A stretch of 64,000 nucleotides of DNA. It comes from Shiella aurantiaca (GTDB lineage Bacteria; Bacteroidota; Bacteroidia; Cytophagales; Cyclobacteriaceae). Below, piece by piece: positions 29,186 to 39,147 of the stretch. Where the stretch lies: contig JAUHJS010000006.1 of NCBI GenBank assembly GCA_030412945.1, positions 124,001 to 188,000 of the forward strand, written 5' to 3'. Position 1 is the first letter of the stretch, and the number at the start of each line of letters is the position of its first letter. The notes under the pieces were generated by a model. The model did no database searches, was not told where the DNA came from, and saw nothing but the letters and a program-made list of their open reading frames with translations. A program made the translations under genes and the position numbers.

Positions 29186-30165
29186 TGCGCACTTCGTCCT
29201 CCATAGTAACAACCGAGTCGCTTTCCATAGGCTATGCTCATCAACCAGCGCTCATGGAAAACCTTAATTTGGAAGTACAGCGAGGCAAGCTTACTGCATT
29301 GCTGGGCCCCAATGGCATAGGTAAAACCACTTTGTTGCGTACCCTATCTGGGATTCATGCGCCCATGAAGGGCAAAGTACTGTTTAAAAACACCGATTTG
29401 GCACAGTACACGCGCCAGCAAATCGCCAAGGAAATCAGTCTGGTACTGACCGACAAACCCGCCCTTTGGAGTACCACCGTATACGAATTGGTATCCTTTG
29501 GCCGCTATCCGTATTCCAGTTGGATAGGACAATTGAGCCCCCTCGACCATCAGAAAATAGAAGAAGCCATTCAATTAACACACATAGATTTCCTGAGGCA
29601 CCATGCGGTAGACACACTTAGTGATGGACAGCTACAAAAAGTAATGATTGCACGGGCTTTGGCGCAAGATGGCGACCTTTTATTGCTTGACGAACCTACC
29701 GCTCATCTCGATTTGGGCAATAAGATTGAGATTTTCCGCTTGCTGCGGACATTGGCACTGAAAACCCAAAAAGCTATCGTGATTTCCACCCACGAATTGG
29801 AGTTGGCCATTGAGATGACCGATTGCTTGTGGGTATTAAGCTGTGGAGCCGATACCCTAGTGGGTACGCCAGAAGAACTCTTGCTATCGGGCGCACTGAG
29901 TCAACGAGTGAGCGGCAAAGAATACATATTGAATGAGCTTAGCGGAAAATTTGAGATTGCGCATCCGGCTGGCCCCGAACTGGCGATAGAAGGAAACCCC
30001 AAAGCCGCTCAATGGCTGGCGCATTTCTTACGGAAAAACGGCTTCACCATAGTGCCCAAAGCAGCCCAAACGCTTCACATAACCGATAGTCCGTTGCAGA
30101 TTTCCCTCAACAATCACGTATTTGATTGCTTTGATGATGTGATACAGGCATTAAATAAGGGCTAA
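29185..30165 (+). CDS. btuD: Cobalamin ABC transporter ATPase with C-terminal extension
   Basis: 326 residues from the ATG at 29185, which overlaps the btuC stop (TGATG); a GTG one codon upstream is an alternative. Walker A GPNGIGKTT, signature LSDGQLQK (in place of LSGGQ), Walker B LLLLDEPTAHLD and switch His in STHELE. Residues past ~255 form an extra domain of about 70 residues (EGNPKAAQWLAHFLRKNGF onward) that is absent from the ~250-residue E. coli BtuD. Confidence 0.9.
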   Translation: MRTSSSIVTTESLSIGYAHQPALMENLNLEVQRGKLTALLGPNGIGKTTLLRTLSGIHAPMKGKVLFKNTDLAQYTRQQIAKEISLVLTDKPALWSTTVYELVSFGRYPYSSWIGQLSPLDHQKIEEAIQLTHIDFLRHHAVDTLSDGQLQKVMIARALAQDGDLLLLDEPTAHLDLGNKIEIFRLLRTLALKTQKAIVISTHELELAIEMTDCLWVLSCGADTLVGTPEELLLSGALSQRVSGKEYILNELSGKFEIAHPAGPELAIEGNPKAAQWLAHFLRKNGFTIVPKAAQTLHITDSPLQISLNNHVFDCFDDVIQALNKG

Positions 30166-30227
30166 ACACCACAGGGATTTTTCAGTTATATCTGTATATT
30201 TAACCTTCATACATACCACAAACTTCT

Positions 30228-31814
30228 TTGAATACCTCATTTTTTCAACTGACCAGCAATCGGATTATACTGGCTGTACTGCTAGGCATCATACTGATAT
30301 CGAGCTACTTCACCGCCAGCACCTATTTACTTTACCTGAATAAATCTCAGGAAACGGTGTATACCAAGTTGGAGGCCATCTTGGCCACTACCGTGATTTC
30401 CATCAATCCGGACGACCATAGAATTTTGCTGGAACGCTATCCGCAGCGTGATGCTATCGAGGCTCTGGAAACAGCCTATCTCTACCGAAAAATCCATTTG
30501 AAACTCCAAGAATCCGACACGGCCAACAACCTGCGGTATCCGCTGCATACCTTGGTATTCGATTCGGTGAAAAGTCAACTACTATATGCCGTATCTTCCT
30601 TGGATAGCTTTTACTATTTGCATCCTTATCCCGATTTGTCTGCTGAGCAAATCCAATACCTCGATACGCTTACCCAGCCTTACATCTATTCGGATGCGGA
30701 GAAAAACCGAATAATAGGTATCGCCCCTATTACGCATGCCAATGGGCAACGTGTAGCTTTTCTGGCCTTGGAGCAGCCCTTTGATTACTTCAAGCAAAAT
30801 GCTTTGAGAGGATTAGCGCGCAACGGATTAATTTCGCTAGGCGTGGTACTTTTGGTAGCCTTCTTTTTATCGCGCTTTATTAAAAACTACGTAAGCCGAG
30901 AGGAAGACCTGAGCGAATCGCTTCGAGGTCAGTTTTATAAGATAGCCGCGCAGAAAGAGGAAATCGAAACGCAGAACCAGTACATTCAGGAAAACAACCT
31001 GAAGTTGGAAGAAGCCTATCGCACCATTGAAAAGCAGAACAAGGAACTGAAAATCATCAATCAGATGCTCGACTTTAAAGTGGAGCAGCGTACTAAGGAA
31101 CTGGAAAAAGCCAATAATGATTTAGGCACTTTTCTTTACAGAAGCTCGCACGATATTATAGGCCCCATAGCCACGCTCAATGGCTTGGTTAGCTTGGCCA
31201 ACATGGAAGTGAAAGACAATCAGGGAAAGGAATATGTGAAAAAAATTGGCTTGACCACCAAGAAACTTTCCGCCATTATTAAGCACATCAATGTGGTATT
31301 TGAAATCAAAAATAGGGATTTCAGCGAGAGCCAGTTTAGCCTGCATGAAGTAACCGAACAGGCTATTGAAGACCTAAAAGCTTATTATCCAGAAGAACAA
31401 AAGATTCGTTTTCTTAACGAAATACCTACTGATTTCCTTTTGGAATCTGACCGCGACTTTATGTATATCGTGCTTTTTGAGCTAATCAAAAACAGTATTT
31501 TATTTCAATCCAGAACCGAGTCTGAACCTTTTGTGGAAATCCGCAGTGAAGTTTCCGGCAATAAAATCGAACTTTTTGTTCGCGACAATGGCATCGGCAT
31601 CGACCCTTCTACCGAACGAAAAATATTCGATATGTTTCAGCGTTCAACTGAAATCTCTCAAGGCTCGGGATTGGGCTTGTATGTAGCCAAAAGCATCATC
31701 TTGCGTATGAAAGGAAAAATCCAGCTCATAAGCAGCGAAAGCAAAGGGGCTACCTTCCAAATCCGATTGCCCCTGAAGGGAGCGGCTACCGCAGCAAATC
31801 CATATCTCGGATAA
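30228..31814 (+). CDS. Orphan membrane sensor histidine kinase
   Basis: 528 residues from a TTG start; no ATG is near and an in-frame stop lies nine codons upstream. TM helix ~13-35, an extracytoplasmic sensor region to ~190, a second TM (~199-217), a coiled coil (~225-295), a HisKA-like dimerization helix with His308 (RSSHDIIGP), and an HATPase domain with N box ELIKNSILFQ, DNGIGID and GSGLGLYVAKS. No response regulator is adjacent. Its 3' end overlaps the convergent regulator gene by 29 bases. Confidence 0.9.
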   Translation: MNTSFFQLTSNRIILAVLLGIILISSYFTASTYLLYLNKSQETVYTKLEAILATTVISINPDDHRILLERYPQRDAIEALETAYLYRKIHLKLQESDTANNLRYPLHTLVFDSVKSQLLYAVSSLDSFYYLHPYPDLSAEQIQYLDTLTQPYIYSDAEKNRIIGIAPITHANGQRVAFLALEQPFDYFKQNALRGLARNGLISLGVVLLVAFFLSRFIKNYVSREEDLSESLRGQFYKIAAQKEEIETQNQYIQENNLKLEEAYRTIEKQNKELKIINQMLDFKVEQRTKELEKANNDLGTFLYRSSHDIIGPIATLNGLVSLANMEVKDNQGKEYVKKIGLTTKKLSAIIKHINVVFEIKNRDFSESQFSLHEVTEQAIEDLKAYYPEEQKIRFLNEIPTDFLLESDRDFMYIVLFELIKNSILFQSRTESEPFVEIRSEVSGNKIELFVRDNGIGIDPSTERKIFDMFQRSTEISQGSGLGLYVAKSIILRMKGKIQLISSESKGATFQIRLPLKGAATAANPYLG

Positions 31815-32463
31815 GCAGCCGTCTACGGTTAAAGGTAATTACATTTTTATCTCTCAGCTCATTGAGCACCGTAGTCACAGTTTGACGCGAAGTTCCTGTA
31901 AGACTGGCGATATCTTTATGAGTAAGATGTGAAGGAATCATCATTTCAAAACCTACCTTTTTGCCATATTCTGAGGCCATATCTTTCAAAAATTCCACAA
32001 TGCGCGTGCGGGCATCTTTAAACACCAAAGCCTCTACTCTGCGTTCAAGTCGCTTAATACGCAGGCCGATCAGTTTGATAATTTTCAAGCTTAGCGGGCG
32101 ATTTCGAGCCATCAGTTCTTCCATATCCTCAATCGTCATGGGACATACCGTGGTTTCATTATCCATAGCCTGAGCAAAATCGCTTCGCTTTTCCTCACCC
32201 GTTAGCGCCATCTCACCAAAAATCTCGCCCACGCTCAAAATCGTTTTCACGAGTTCCTTTCCATCTTCGGTATACGTACCAATCTTTACACGGCCTTTGG
32301 CGATAAGGTAAATGTGGGTAGAAGCATCATCGCTCAGGTAAATGAAATCATCTTTTTTGTATTCATGAAACTCATGTTTCTTATCCAAATCTTTGTACTT
32401 GTGCGGGCACAGAATGTCAAACAAGTCGACACTCTCTAAAAACCAAATATTTCCTTTCTCCAT
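31786..32463 (-). CDS. Crp/Fnr-family transcription regulator
   Basis: 225 residues. Cyclic-nucleotide-binding-type beta roll (~30-125, with VGEIFGEMAL), a long dimer helix, and a winged helix-turn-helix (HLTHKDIASLTGTSRQTVTTVLNEL, split here at 20 residues: recognition part TGTSRQTVTTVLNEL). No cysteine set for an iron-sulfur cluster of the Fnr type is seen. Neighbouring hemJ-SCO-cytochrome genes are divergent and could be targets; that is inference. Confidence 0.9.
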   Translation of the reverse strand: MEKGNIWFLESVDLFDILCPHKYKDLDKKHEFHEYKKDDFIYLSDDASTHIYLIAKGRVKIGTYTEDGKELVKTILSVGEIFGEMALTGEEKRSDFAQAMDNETTVCPMTIEDMEELMARNRPLSLKIIKLIGLRIKRLERRVEALVFKDARTRIVEFLKDMASEYGKKVGFEMMIPSHLTHKDIASLTGTSRQTVTTVLNELRDKNVITFNRRRLLIRDMDLLR

Positions 32464-32604
32464 AGAATATTCCGTGGCCTAATGGGTAATCAAACAAGTC
32501 AACAATATAAGTTCTTAAAAAATTTATATCCACTCTTTTAATCTATGAAATTACTTTCTCGGTAAATCAATCGAGGGTAATTTTAGGCCTAAATCGGTTC
32601 CGCT

Positions 32605-33144
32605 ATGAGTTTTCAATTACTTAAGGCCCTGCATATTATTTTCATCGTCACTTGGTTTGCCGGGCTTTTTTATATCGTCCGCTTATTTATCTACCAGCGT
32701 GAGGCCCTCGATGCCCCCGAACCGGAAAAATCTATCCTCGGCAAGCAACTGAAAACTATGGCCAATCGCTTGTGGTTTATCATTACCTGGCCCTCGGCCA
32801 TTATCACCTTGGTGTTGGGGCCAACTCTAATTTTTTATCCGCCCTTCAATTATTACCAATTTATGCCCACTTGGCTTTGGTTGAAGCTGGGCTTTGTGGT
32901 ATTGCTCTTTGTATATCACCTCTATTGCCATTTTATCTACAAGCAATTGCAAAAGGATGTTCCCTTCTGGAACTCACAAAAACTGCGCGTGTTTAATGAA
33001 GGAGCTACGCTTTTGCTTTTTGCCATTGTTTTTTTGGTGGTATTAAAAAGTGGCTTAGACACCCTTTGGGGCATACTAGGACTCATTGGGCTTGGGGTAA
33101 CCCTGATGTTGGCTATTTCCCTGTATAAAAGAAGTAGAAAATGA
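32605..33144 (+). CDS. hemJ: HemJ-like protoporphyrinogen IX oxidase / CopD-family membrane protein
   Basis: 179 residues with four to five membrane helices. The N terminus LLKALHIIFIVTWFAGLFYI with His10 followed by RLFIYQ is the HemJ (UPF0093) signature, and WLWLKLGFVVLL carries the conserved lysine. HemJ performs the penultimate oxidation of haem synthesis in bacteria lacking HemG/HemY. CopD-family annotation is the alternative. The stop overlaps the SCO gene start (ATGA). Confidence 0.78.
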   Translation: MSFQLLKALHIIFIVTWFAGLFYIVRLFIYQREALDAPEPEKSILGKQLKTMANRLWFIITWPSAIITLVLGPTLIFYPPFNYYQFMPTWLWLKLGFVVLLFVYHLYCHFIYKQLQKDVPFWNSQKLRVFNEGATLLLFAIVFLVVLKSGLDTLWGILGLIGLGVTLMLAISLYKRSRK

Positions 33145-33779
33145 AAAAACAACTCCTGATACTAAGTTTCGTTATGAGCCTACTGGCCTGCGAAAGTCGC
33201 GAAGCTAAACTGCCTATACTGGGTAATAGAACTACTCAAACGGAGGTGGTGAATGGAAAATTGGTAACCGATACGATTTACCACACCATTCCGCCTTTTA
33301 TCTTGGTCGACCAAGATTCCGCTACGATCACGGAGGCAAATATGAACGGCCACATCACCATCTCCGATTTCTTTTTCACCAGTTGTCCCACGATTTGCCC
33401 TATCATGAAAACGCAGATGCTGCGGGTATATCAAGCCTTTGAAAACGACAGCAGCATTCTCATCCTCTCACATTCTATTGATTCAGAACACGATACCGTG
33501 GCCTTGCTTCGCGATTTTGCCGAGCGCCTGGACGTATCGAGTAAGCGATGGCATTTTTTAACGGGTCCACAAGAAGATATTTTTGAATTGGGCGAAAAAG
33601 GCTATATCGTCACTACCCAATCAGATCCCGATGCACCGGGCGGATATCTGCACAGCGGAGCTTTTATTTTGGTGGATGACCAAAGAAGAATTCGCGGAAT
33701 TTATGACGGTACGGAGCCTGAGCAGGTCGACCAGCTTATTAAAGATATACCAAGGCTTAAAAAGGAATTAGGCTTATGA
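33141..33779 (+). CDS. SCO1/SenC-family copper chaperone lipoprotein
   Basis: 212 residues with lipobox VMSLLAC (Cys17). Thioredoxin fold with the copper motif FFTSCPTICPIM (CxxxC) and the conserved distal histidine in GGYLHSGAF. SCO proteins insert copper in the CuA site of cytochrome oxidase. It is the middle gene of a three-gene set with four-base overlaps on both sides. Confidence 0.93.
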   Translation: MKKQLLILSFVMSLLACESREAKLPILGNRTTQTEVVNGKLVTDTIYHTIPPFILVDQDSATITEANMNGHITISDFFFTSCPTICPIMKTQMLRVYQAFENDSSILILSHSIDSEHDTVALLRDFAERLDVSSKRWHFLTGPQEDIFELGEKGYIVTTQSDPDAPGGYLHSGAFILVDDQRRIRGIYDGTEPEQVDQLIKDIPRLKKELGL

Positions 33780-34204
33780 GACTTCTTCAAGTCGTTTTAT
33801 TTGCATTAAGTATTGGTCTATGGACAAGCTGTAACTCTTCCTCTTCTGAAAACGCTTCAAAAGACATTCGACTTAACCAGTACTTGATAGAGGGAAAAAA
33901 AATCTATGAATCGCATTGTGCCAATTGCCATCAGGTAGATGGAAAAGGCTTTGCTAGGCTTTACCCGCCTATCGATTCCGTTTTCTTGCGCGATACTACC
34001 GCTACGCTCCAAATCATCCTTATGGGAAATAAAAATCCCCTTACGGTGAAGGGGATTGAATATACCTTGCCTATGCCCGGGCACGATTTTTTTACTGATT
34101 TGGAACTTGCAGAGCTAAGTACCTATCTCTATGCCACGTGGTCAGGGCAAAAGGCCCAGCGCATTAGTACCGAAACGGTGAAGACTCTACGCGAAAATCC
34201 TTAA
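33776..34204 (+). CDS. Mono-haem cytochrome c lipoprotein
   Basis: 142 residues. Probable lipoprotein (IGLWTSC, Cys20). Haem-binding CANCHQVDG (CxxCH) near residue 48 and a likely Met ligand in YTLPMPGHDF. It is probably an electron carrier working with an oxidase supplied by the SCO protein. The start overlaps the SCO stop, and the stop shares bases with the convergent lipoprotein gene. Confidence 0.92.
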   Translation: MRLLQVVLFALSIGLWTSCNSSSSENASKDIRLNQYLIEGKKIYESHCANCHQVDGKGFARLYPPIDSVFLRDTTATLQIILMGNKNPLTVKGIEYTLPMPGHDFFTDLELAELSTYLYATWSGQKAQRISTETVKTLRENP

Positions 34205-34638
34205 TTCAAGGCTTCTTTCGCTTTTCCTTCGGCCTGATTCATGGCATTGGCTACGTCATTCACAGCTTTTAACTGTTCATCGGCATAGGCCTTCGCAGCC
34301 TCAAACGCCAAGGTATCAAAAGCACCATGCTTGTAGGCACGCATCCATTGCATCATGGCCGCACTGGCATTTTTCAGTTCCTCAATAAGCAAAGCATTGT
34401 TGGCCATTTGTTCTTTATTCGCTAGGGTATCCACTTGCAAAGAATCATTGCGTAACTGAAGTTGCTTTGCCATTTGATTCAAGGCCCCCATTTTGGGCAT
34501 CACTTCATCGTGCACCGCTATAATGCTGTCTTTTAGCTCTTGTATTTGAGCTGTTTCTTTTTGTTTGTCCGATCCGCAGGCACTCCATAAAAGTGCGACT
34601 GCTCCTAAAACTGCAAGTATGGTATGTTTCATTTTCAT
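34201..34638 (-). CDS. Helical lipoprotein of unknown function
   Basis: 145 residues with lipobox ALLWSAC. The rest is almost wholly alpha-helical and charged (KETAQIQELKDSIIAVHDEV, then LAFEAAKAYADEQLKAVNDV). Similar proteins in Bacteroidota are often labelled viral A-type inclusion protein, a name with no functional value. The second ATG (Met3) is an equal start candidate. Confidence 0.75.
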   Translation of the reverse strand: MKMKHTILAVLGAVALLWSACGSDKQKETAQIQELKDSIIAVHDEVMPKMGALNQMAKQLQLRNDSLQVDTLANKEQMANNALLIEELKNASAAMMQWMRAYKHGAFDTLAFEAAKAYADEQLKAVNDVANAMNQAEGKAKEALN

Positions 34639-34680
34639 AAAAGGTGTAAAAGGTAAGGCCTAAAATTAGCCAAAAAATAA

Positions 34681-34688
34681 TACTTTTG
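34681..34688 (+). promoter_or_regulatory. -7 box of the Ldh2-family gene
   Basis: TACTTTTG is an exact match to TAnnTTTG, 21 bases before the ATG at 34710. It overlaps the TTG at 34686, which argues against that TTG as start codon. The -33 element is weak. Confidence 0.5.
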
Positions 34689-34709
34689 CCATTTCATAAA
34701 CCCATCACT

Positions 34710-35777
34710 ATGTACAAGTACCAACAACTCTACGACTTTAGCCGAAATATCTTTCTGAAAATTGGTTGTTCTGAGGCACACGCTTCTGCAGCAGCCGAAG
34801 TATTGGTTTCAGCCGATTTACGCGGGGTAGATTCTCACGGAGTGGCACGCTTGTCGGGGTATGTGCGTCTTTGGGAAGCCAAACGAATCAATGCCCAGCC
34901 CAATATCCGTGTGGTACATGAAACGCCCAGCACAGCCGTAGTAGATGGTGATGGAGGCTTAGGATTAGTGGTTGGCCCAATTGCCATGCAAATAGCCATT
35001 GAAAAAGCTAAAAATGTAGGAACAGGTTGGGTTTCTGTAAAAAACAGTAACCACTATGGAATTGCTGGCAAGCATGCCATGATGGCCTTGGAACACGACA
35101 TGATTGGTATTTCTATGACCAATGCGAGTCCTTTAGTAGCCCCCACTTTCTCCACGGAGCGCTTACTGGGTACTAATCCGATTGCAGTAGCTATTCCGGC
35201 CAAGAACCAACCTGCTTTTGTTGCCGATTTTGCTACTACCACAGCCGCTAATGGAAAACTTGAAATCTTACAACGTAAACAACAAGAAGCTCCGCTAGGC
35301 TGGGTACAAGACAAAGAAGGAAATCCTACCACCAATGCCAATGCGGCCAAAGAAGGCGGTTCGCTGTTACCTCTGGGCGGTGATAGAGAACATGCAAGCC
35401 ACAAAGGATATGCATTGGGCGCCATTGTAGATATATTTTCAGCAGTACTTTCAGGTGCCAATTACGGCCCTTGGGTGCCTCCCTTTGTAGCTTTTTTACA
35501 ACCTCCTTCTGACCCTGTGGGCGAAGGCATTGGTCATTTCTTTGGTGCCATGCGGGTTGATGCCTTCCGTCCGGCTGAGGAGTTTAAAACCCATATGGAT
35601 AACTGGATTGGGCGCTTCCGCGAAGCCAAAACCATCCCGAATCAGGAAAAAGTATTAATACCCGGTGATATAGAAAGAGAAATGGAAGCCGAACGATTGA
35701 AAAATGGTTGGGGTTTGCATGAAGCCGTAATAAAAGACCTCGAAGCCCTTGGCGAAAAGTGGGGCGTGCGCTTATAA
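34710..35777 (+). CDS. Malate/L-lactate (Ldh2) family NAD(P)-dependent oxidoreductase
   Basis: 355 residues from the ATG at 34710 (MYKYQQLYDFSRN). Family motifs ADLRGVDSHGVARLSGY, VVDGDGGLGLVVGPIAM, SVKNSNHYGIAGKHAMMA and TNPIAVAIP are present, with active-site histidines in the first and third. Members act on malate, lactate, ureidoglycolate, sulfolactate or similar 2-hydroxy acids; the exact substrate cannot be read here. Stands alone, with no pathway neighbours. Confidence 0.9.
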   Translation: MYKYQQLYDFSRNIFLKIGCSEAHASAAAEVLVSADLRGVDSHGVARLSGYVRLWEAKRINAQPNIRVVHETPSTAVVDGDGGLGLVVGPIAMQIAIEKAKNVGTGWVSVKNSNHYGIAGKHAMMALEHDMIGISMTNASPLVAPTFSTERLLGTNPIAVAIPAKNQPAFVADFATTTAANGKLEILQRKQQEAPLGWVQDKEGNPTTNANAAKEGGSLLPLGGDREHASHKGYALGAIVDIFSAVLSGANYGPWVPPFVAFLQPPSDPVGEGIGHFFGAMRVDAFRPAEEFKTHMDNWIGRFREAKTIPNQEKVLIPGDIEREMEAERLKNGWGLHEAVIKDLEALGEKWGVRL

Positions 35778-35779
35778 AA

Positions 35780-35803
35780 AGAGGAGTAATTGCTTACTCC
35801 TCT
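35780..35803 (-). terminator. Terminator overlapping the 3' end of the FtsB gene
   Basis: Perfect 10-bp stem AGAGGAGTAA (35780-35789) with TTACTCCTCT (35794-35803), four-base loop, T run on the minus strand. The last two Glu codons and the stop of the ftsB-like gene are inside the stem. Two bases separate it from the ldh stop on the other strand. Confidence 0.85.
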
Positions 35804-36102
35804 ACTATTACATAAATATCCTCGGTGGGTTTCTTCATCAGGTATTTCTCCCGAGCGAACTTCTCTAGCAGTTCATTGTTGCTAAAAAGCTCTTGTCTAT
35901 CTTTTTTCACTTCTTCTATTTTCTCCAAGTAGTATTCCTTTTGATTCTCTAAATCGCGGAGCTTAGCCCTAAGCTTGTATTGTGAATACAAGTCGTTTGA
36001 ATCAAAAAATAGCATCCAAAGCAGAAAGCCCAACACAAACAAAAAGTAGTAGTTACGGGCAAAAGGAGGAAGCTTATTGTATAGTTTCTGCAAGAAAGCC
36101 AT
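35794..36102 (-). CDS. FtsB/DivIC-family septum formation initiator
   Basis: 102 residues. A single TM helix (~19-35, NYYFLFVLGFLLWMLFF) followed by a periplasmic coiled coil (~40-80, KLRDLENQKEYYLEKIEEV) and the conserved NNELLEKFAREKYLMKKPTE motif. It is a bitopic divisome protein that works with FtsL and FtsQ. It lies downstream of eno, as in several phyla, but is separated from it by a terminator. Confidence 0.9.
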   Translation of the reverse strand: MAFLQKLYNKLPPFARNYYFLFVLGFLLWMLFFDSNDLYSQYKLRAKLRDLENQKEYYLEKIEEVKKDRQELFSNNELLEKFAREKYLMKKPTEDIYVIVEE

Positions 36103-36128
36103 GGAATTAAATCATTAAGCTCCAAAAT

Positions 36129-36160
36129 AAAAAAGTTTCAACCGAGGCCGAAACTTTTTT
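36129..36160 (-). terminator. Terminator of carA-eno
   Basis: 11-bp stem AAAAAAGTTTC (36129-36139) with GAAACTTTTTT (36150-36160) and a 10-base loop; T run on the minus strand, 20 bases past the eno stop. Confidence 0.88.
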
Positions 36161-36180
36161 ATCAGGATTATTTTCAATTC

Positions 36181-37473
<1,293 letters not shown>

Positions 37474-38571
37474 TTATTGGTTAATCATTTGAATAAACTG
37501 GTCAAAAAGATAGCGGCTATCATGTGGACCGGGCGATGATTCCGGGTGATACTGTACCGAAAATGCCTTTTTTCCTTTGATACGAATCCCTTCAATGGTA
37601 TTATCATTGAGGTTACGATGCGTTACTTCAATTTGCGGGGCCGACTTCACATCTTCTTCACTTACGGCAAAGCCATGGTTTTGCGAGGTAATCTCACTTT
37701 TTCCACTTTCAAGGTTCTTTACAGGATGGTTTAGCCCACGGTGCCCGTGGTGCATTTTATAGGTACTCACCTCATTGGCCTGCGCCAAAATTTGGTGACC
37801 TAAACAAATACCAAACAAAGGTATGTCAGCGGCCAATATTTCTTTTACCGTTTCGGTAGCATAGGCCATCACGGCAGGATCACCCGGGCCGTTGGAAATA
37901 AAGAATCCTTGTGGATTCCACAATTTCATCTCTGAAAAAGAGGTTTTGGCAGGGAATACCTTCAAGAAGCATCCTCTGGAAACCAAATTATCCAAAATAC
38001 TTTTCTTAATACCTAAGTCAAGCACAGCCACTTTCAAACCACTTTCATCGCCCATTGTGTAGGCAGTAGGAGTACTTACCACAGACGAAAGTTCTAGCCC
38101 GGCCATGCTGGGAACCTTTTTCAGTTCTTTCATAAGCTCCTTCTCATCCAAAATCTCAGAGGAGATGATGGCGTTCATGGCACCCTTGCTGCGGATATGA
38201 CGCACAATTTGACGTGTATCAACATCCGATATAGCCACTATTCCATTATTGGCTAAATAGTCTTGCAGGGTAGCATCGGCATCGTGTCTGCTCTGAATGC
38301 GGGAAAATTCATTTACCACCACACCACTTACGGTAGGTTTGGAGTACTCTTGCTCAGTAGCTATAGTACCATAGTTTCCAATATGGGAGGTGGTATTGAC
38401 AATGATTTGGCCGTAGTAGGAAGGATCGGTATAGATTTCCTGATAGCCGGTCATGCCGGTATTGAAACAAAGTTCGCCTCCAAAAGTACCTATTTTGCCT
38501 GCGGCTTTTCCTTTGAAAACAGTTCCATCTTCTAATAACAACAGGGCGTCTTTTCGGGAAGTATATTTCAT
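37474..38571 (-). CDS. carA: Carbamoyl-phosphate synthase small (glutaminase) subunit
   Basis: 365 residues. Releases ammonia from glutamine for carbamoyl phosphate (arginine and pyrimidine synthesis). N-terminal domain LLLLEDGTVFKGKAAG and TGMTGYQEIYTDPSY; class I amidotransferase triad with Cys in FGICLGHQI and His-Glu in QYHPESSPGPHD. The large subunit carB is not in the window. Its promoter overlaps the preceding terminator. Confidence 0.98.
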   Translation of the reverse strand: MKYTSRKDALLLLEDGTVFKGKAAGKIGTFGGELCFNTGMTGYQEIYTDPSYYGQIIVNTTSHIGNYGTIATEQEYSKPTVSGVVVNEFSRIQSRHDADATLQDYLANNGIVAISDVDTRQIVRHIRSKGAMNAIISSEILDEKELMKELKKVPSMAGLELSSVVSTPTAYTMGDESGLKVAVLDLGIKKSILDNLVSRGCFLKVFPAKTSFSEMKLWNPQGFFISNGPGDPAVMAYATETVKEILAADIPLFGICLGHQILAQANEVSTYKMHHGHRGLNHPVKNLESGKSEITSQNHGFAVSEEDVKSAPQIEVTHRNLNDNTIEGIRIKGKKAFSVQYHPESSPGPHDSRYLFDQFIQMINQ

Positions 38572-38594
38572 GAGTAGCGTAAAATGCGGTGATG

Positions 38595-38602
38595 CAAAAA
38601 TA
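38595..38602 (-). promoter_or_regulatory. Putative -7 box of carA-eno
   Basis: Minus-strand TATTTTTG matches TAnnTTTG, 23 bases upstream of the carA ATG and directly after the ribosomal-cluster terminator, whose T tract it partly uses. Confidence 0.45.
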
Positions 38603-38604
38603 AA

Positions 38605-38634
38605 AAAGGGATTAGATAATTATCTAATCCCTTT
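38605..38634 (-). terminator. Terminator of the S10-spc-alpha cluster
   Basis: A perfect 30-base palindrome with 15-base arms (AAAGGGATTAGATAA and its complement), followed on the minus strand by a T tract. It ends the ribosomal transcript after rplQ. Confidence 0.92.
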
Positions 38635-38661
38635 GATGATATTTCCTTGCTTGGCTTCAAT

Positions 38662-39141
38662 TTATTCGCCAGCAGTTTCGTCAGTGCTAGTAGCAGCATC
38701 AGCAGCAGGCTTGCTGTCAGCTGATTTCTTGCTTCTTCTTGTTTTAGCTTTAGCAGGGGCAGCTACTTCTTTCAATAGTGCCTCGTTGTAGTCAACAAGC
38801 TCGATGATACACATCTGGGCGTTATCACCCAAACGATTTTCCATCTTGATGATGCGAGTGTATCCACCAGGTCTGTTGGTGATTTTCTCAGAAATCTCAT
38901 CGAACAATACTTTAACAGACTCTTTGTTTTGTAGGTAAGAGAATACCGTTCTTCTGCTATGAGTATTGTCAGCTTTAGATTTTGTGATCAAAGGCTCAAC
39001 AAATTTTCTGAGTTCTTTCGCCTTCGCTAAAGTAGTAGAAATTCTTTTGTGCAAAATCAGAGAGCTGGCCATGTTAGATAACATAGCACTTCTGTGCGAG
39101 GAAGTTCTACCTAAATGATTGTCTTTTTTTCCGTGTCTCAT
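38662..39141 (-). CDS. rplQ: Ribosomal protein L17
   Basis: 159 residues. The conserved core [17 protein letters not shown] to about residue 118 is followed by a tail of ~40 residues rich in Ala, Lys and Thr that is longer than in E. coli (127 residues in total there). Large-subunit protein; last gene of the cluster, six bases after rpoA. Confidence 0.98.
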   Translation of the reverse strand: MRHGKKDNHLGRTSSHRSAMLSNMASSLILHKRISTTLAKAKELRKFVEPLITKSKADNTHSRRTVFSYLQNKESVKVLFDEISEKITNRPGGYTRIIKMENRLGDNAQMCIIELVDYNEALLKEVAAPAKAKTRRSKKSADSKPAADAATSTDETAGE

Positions 39142-39147
39142 CGTTGA

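Noticed and set aside
34686-34709. TTG start for the Ldh2-family protein
   Set aside because: It lies inside the -7 promoter box; the ATG at 34710 fits the family N terminus.
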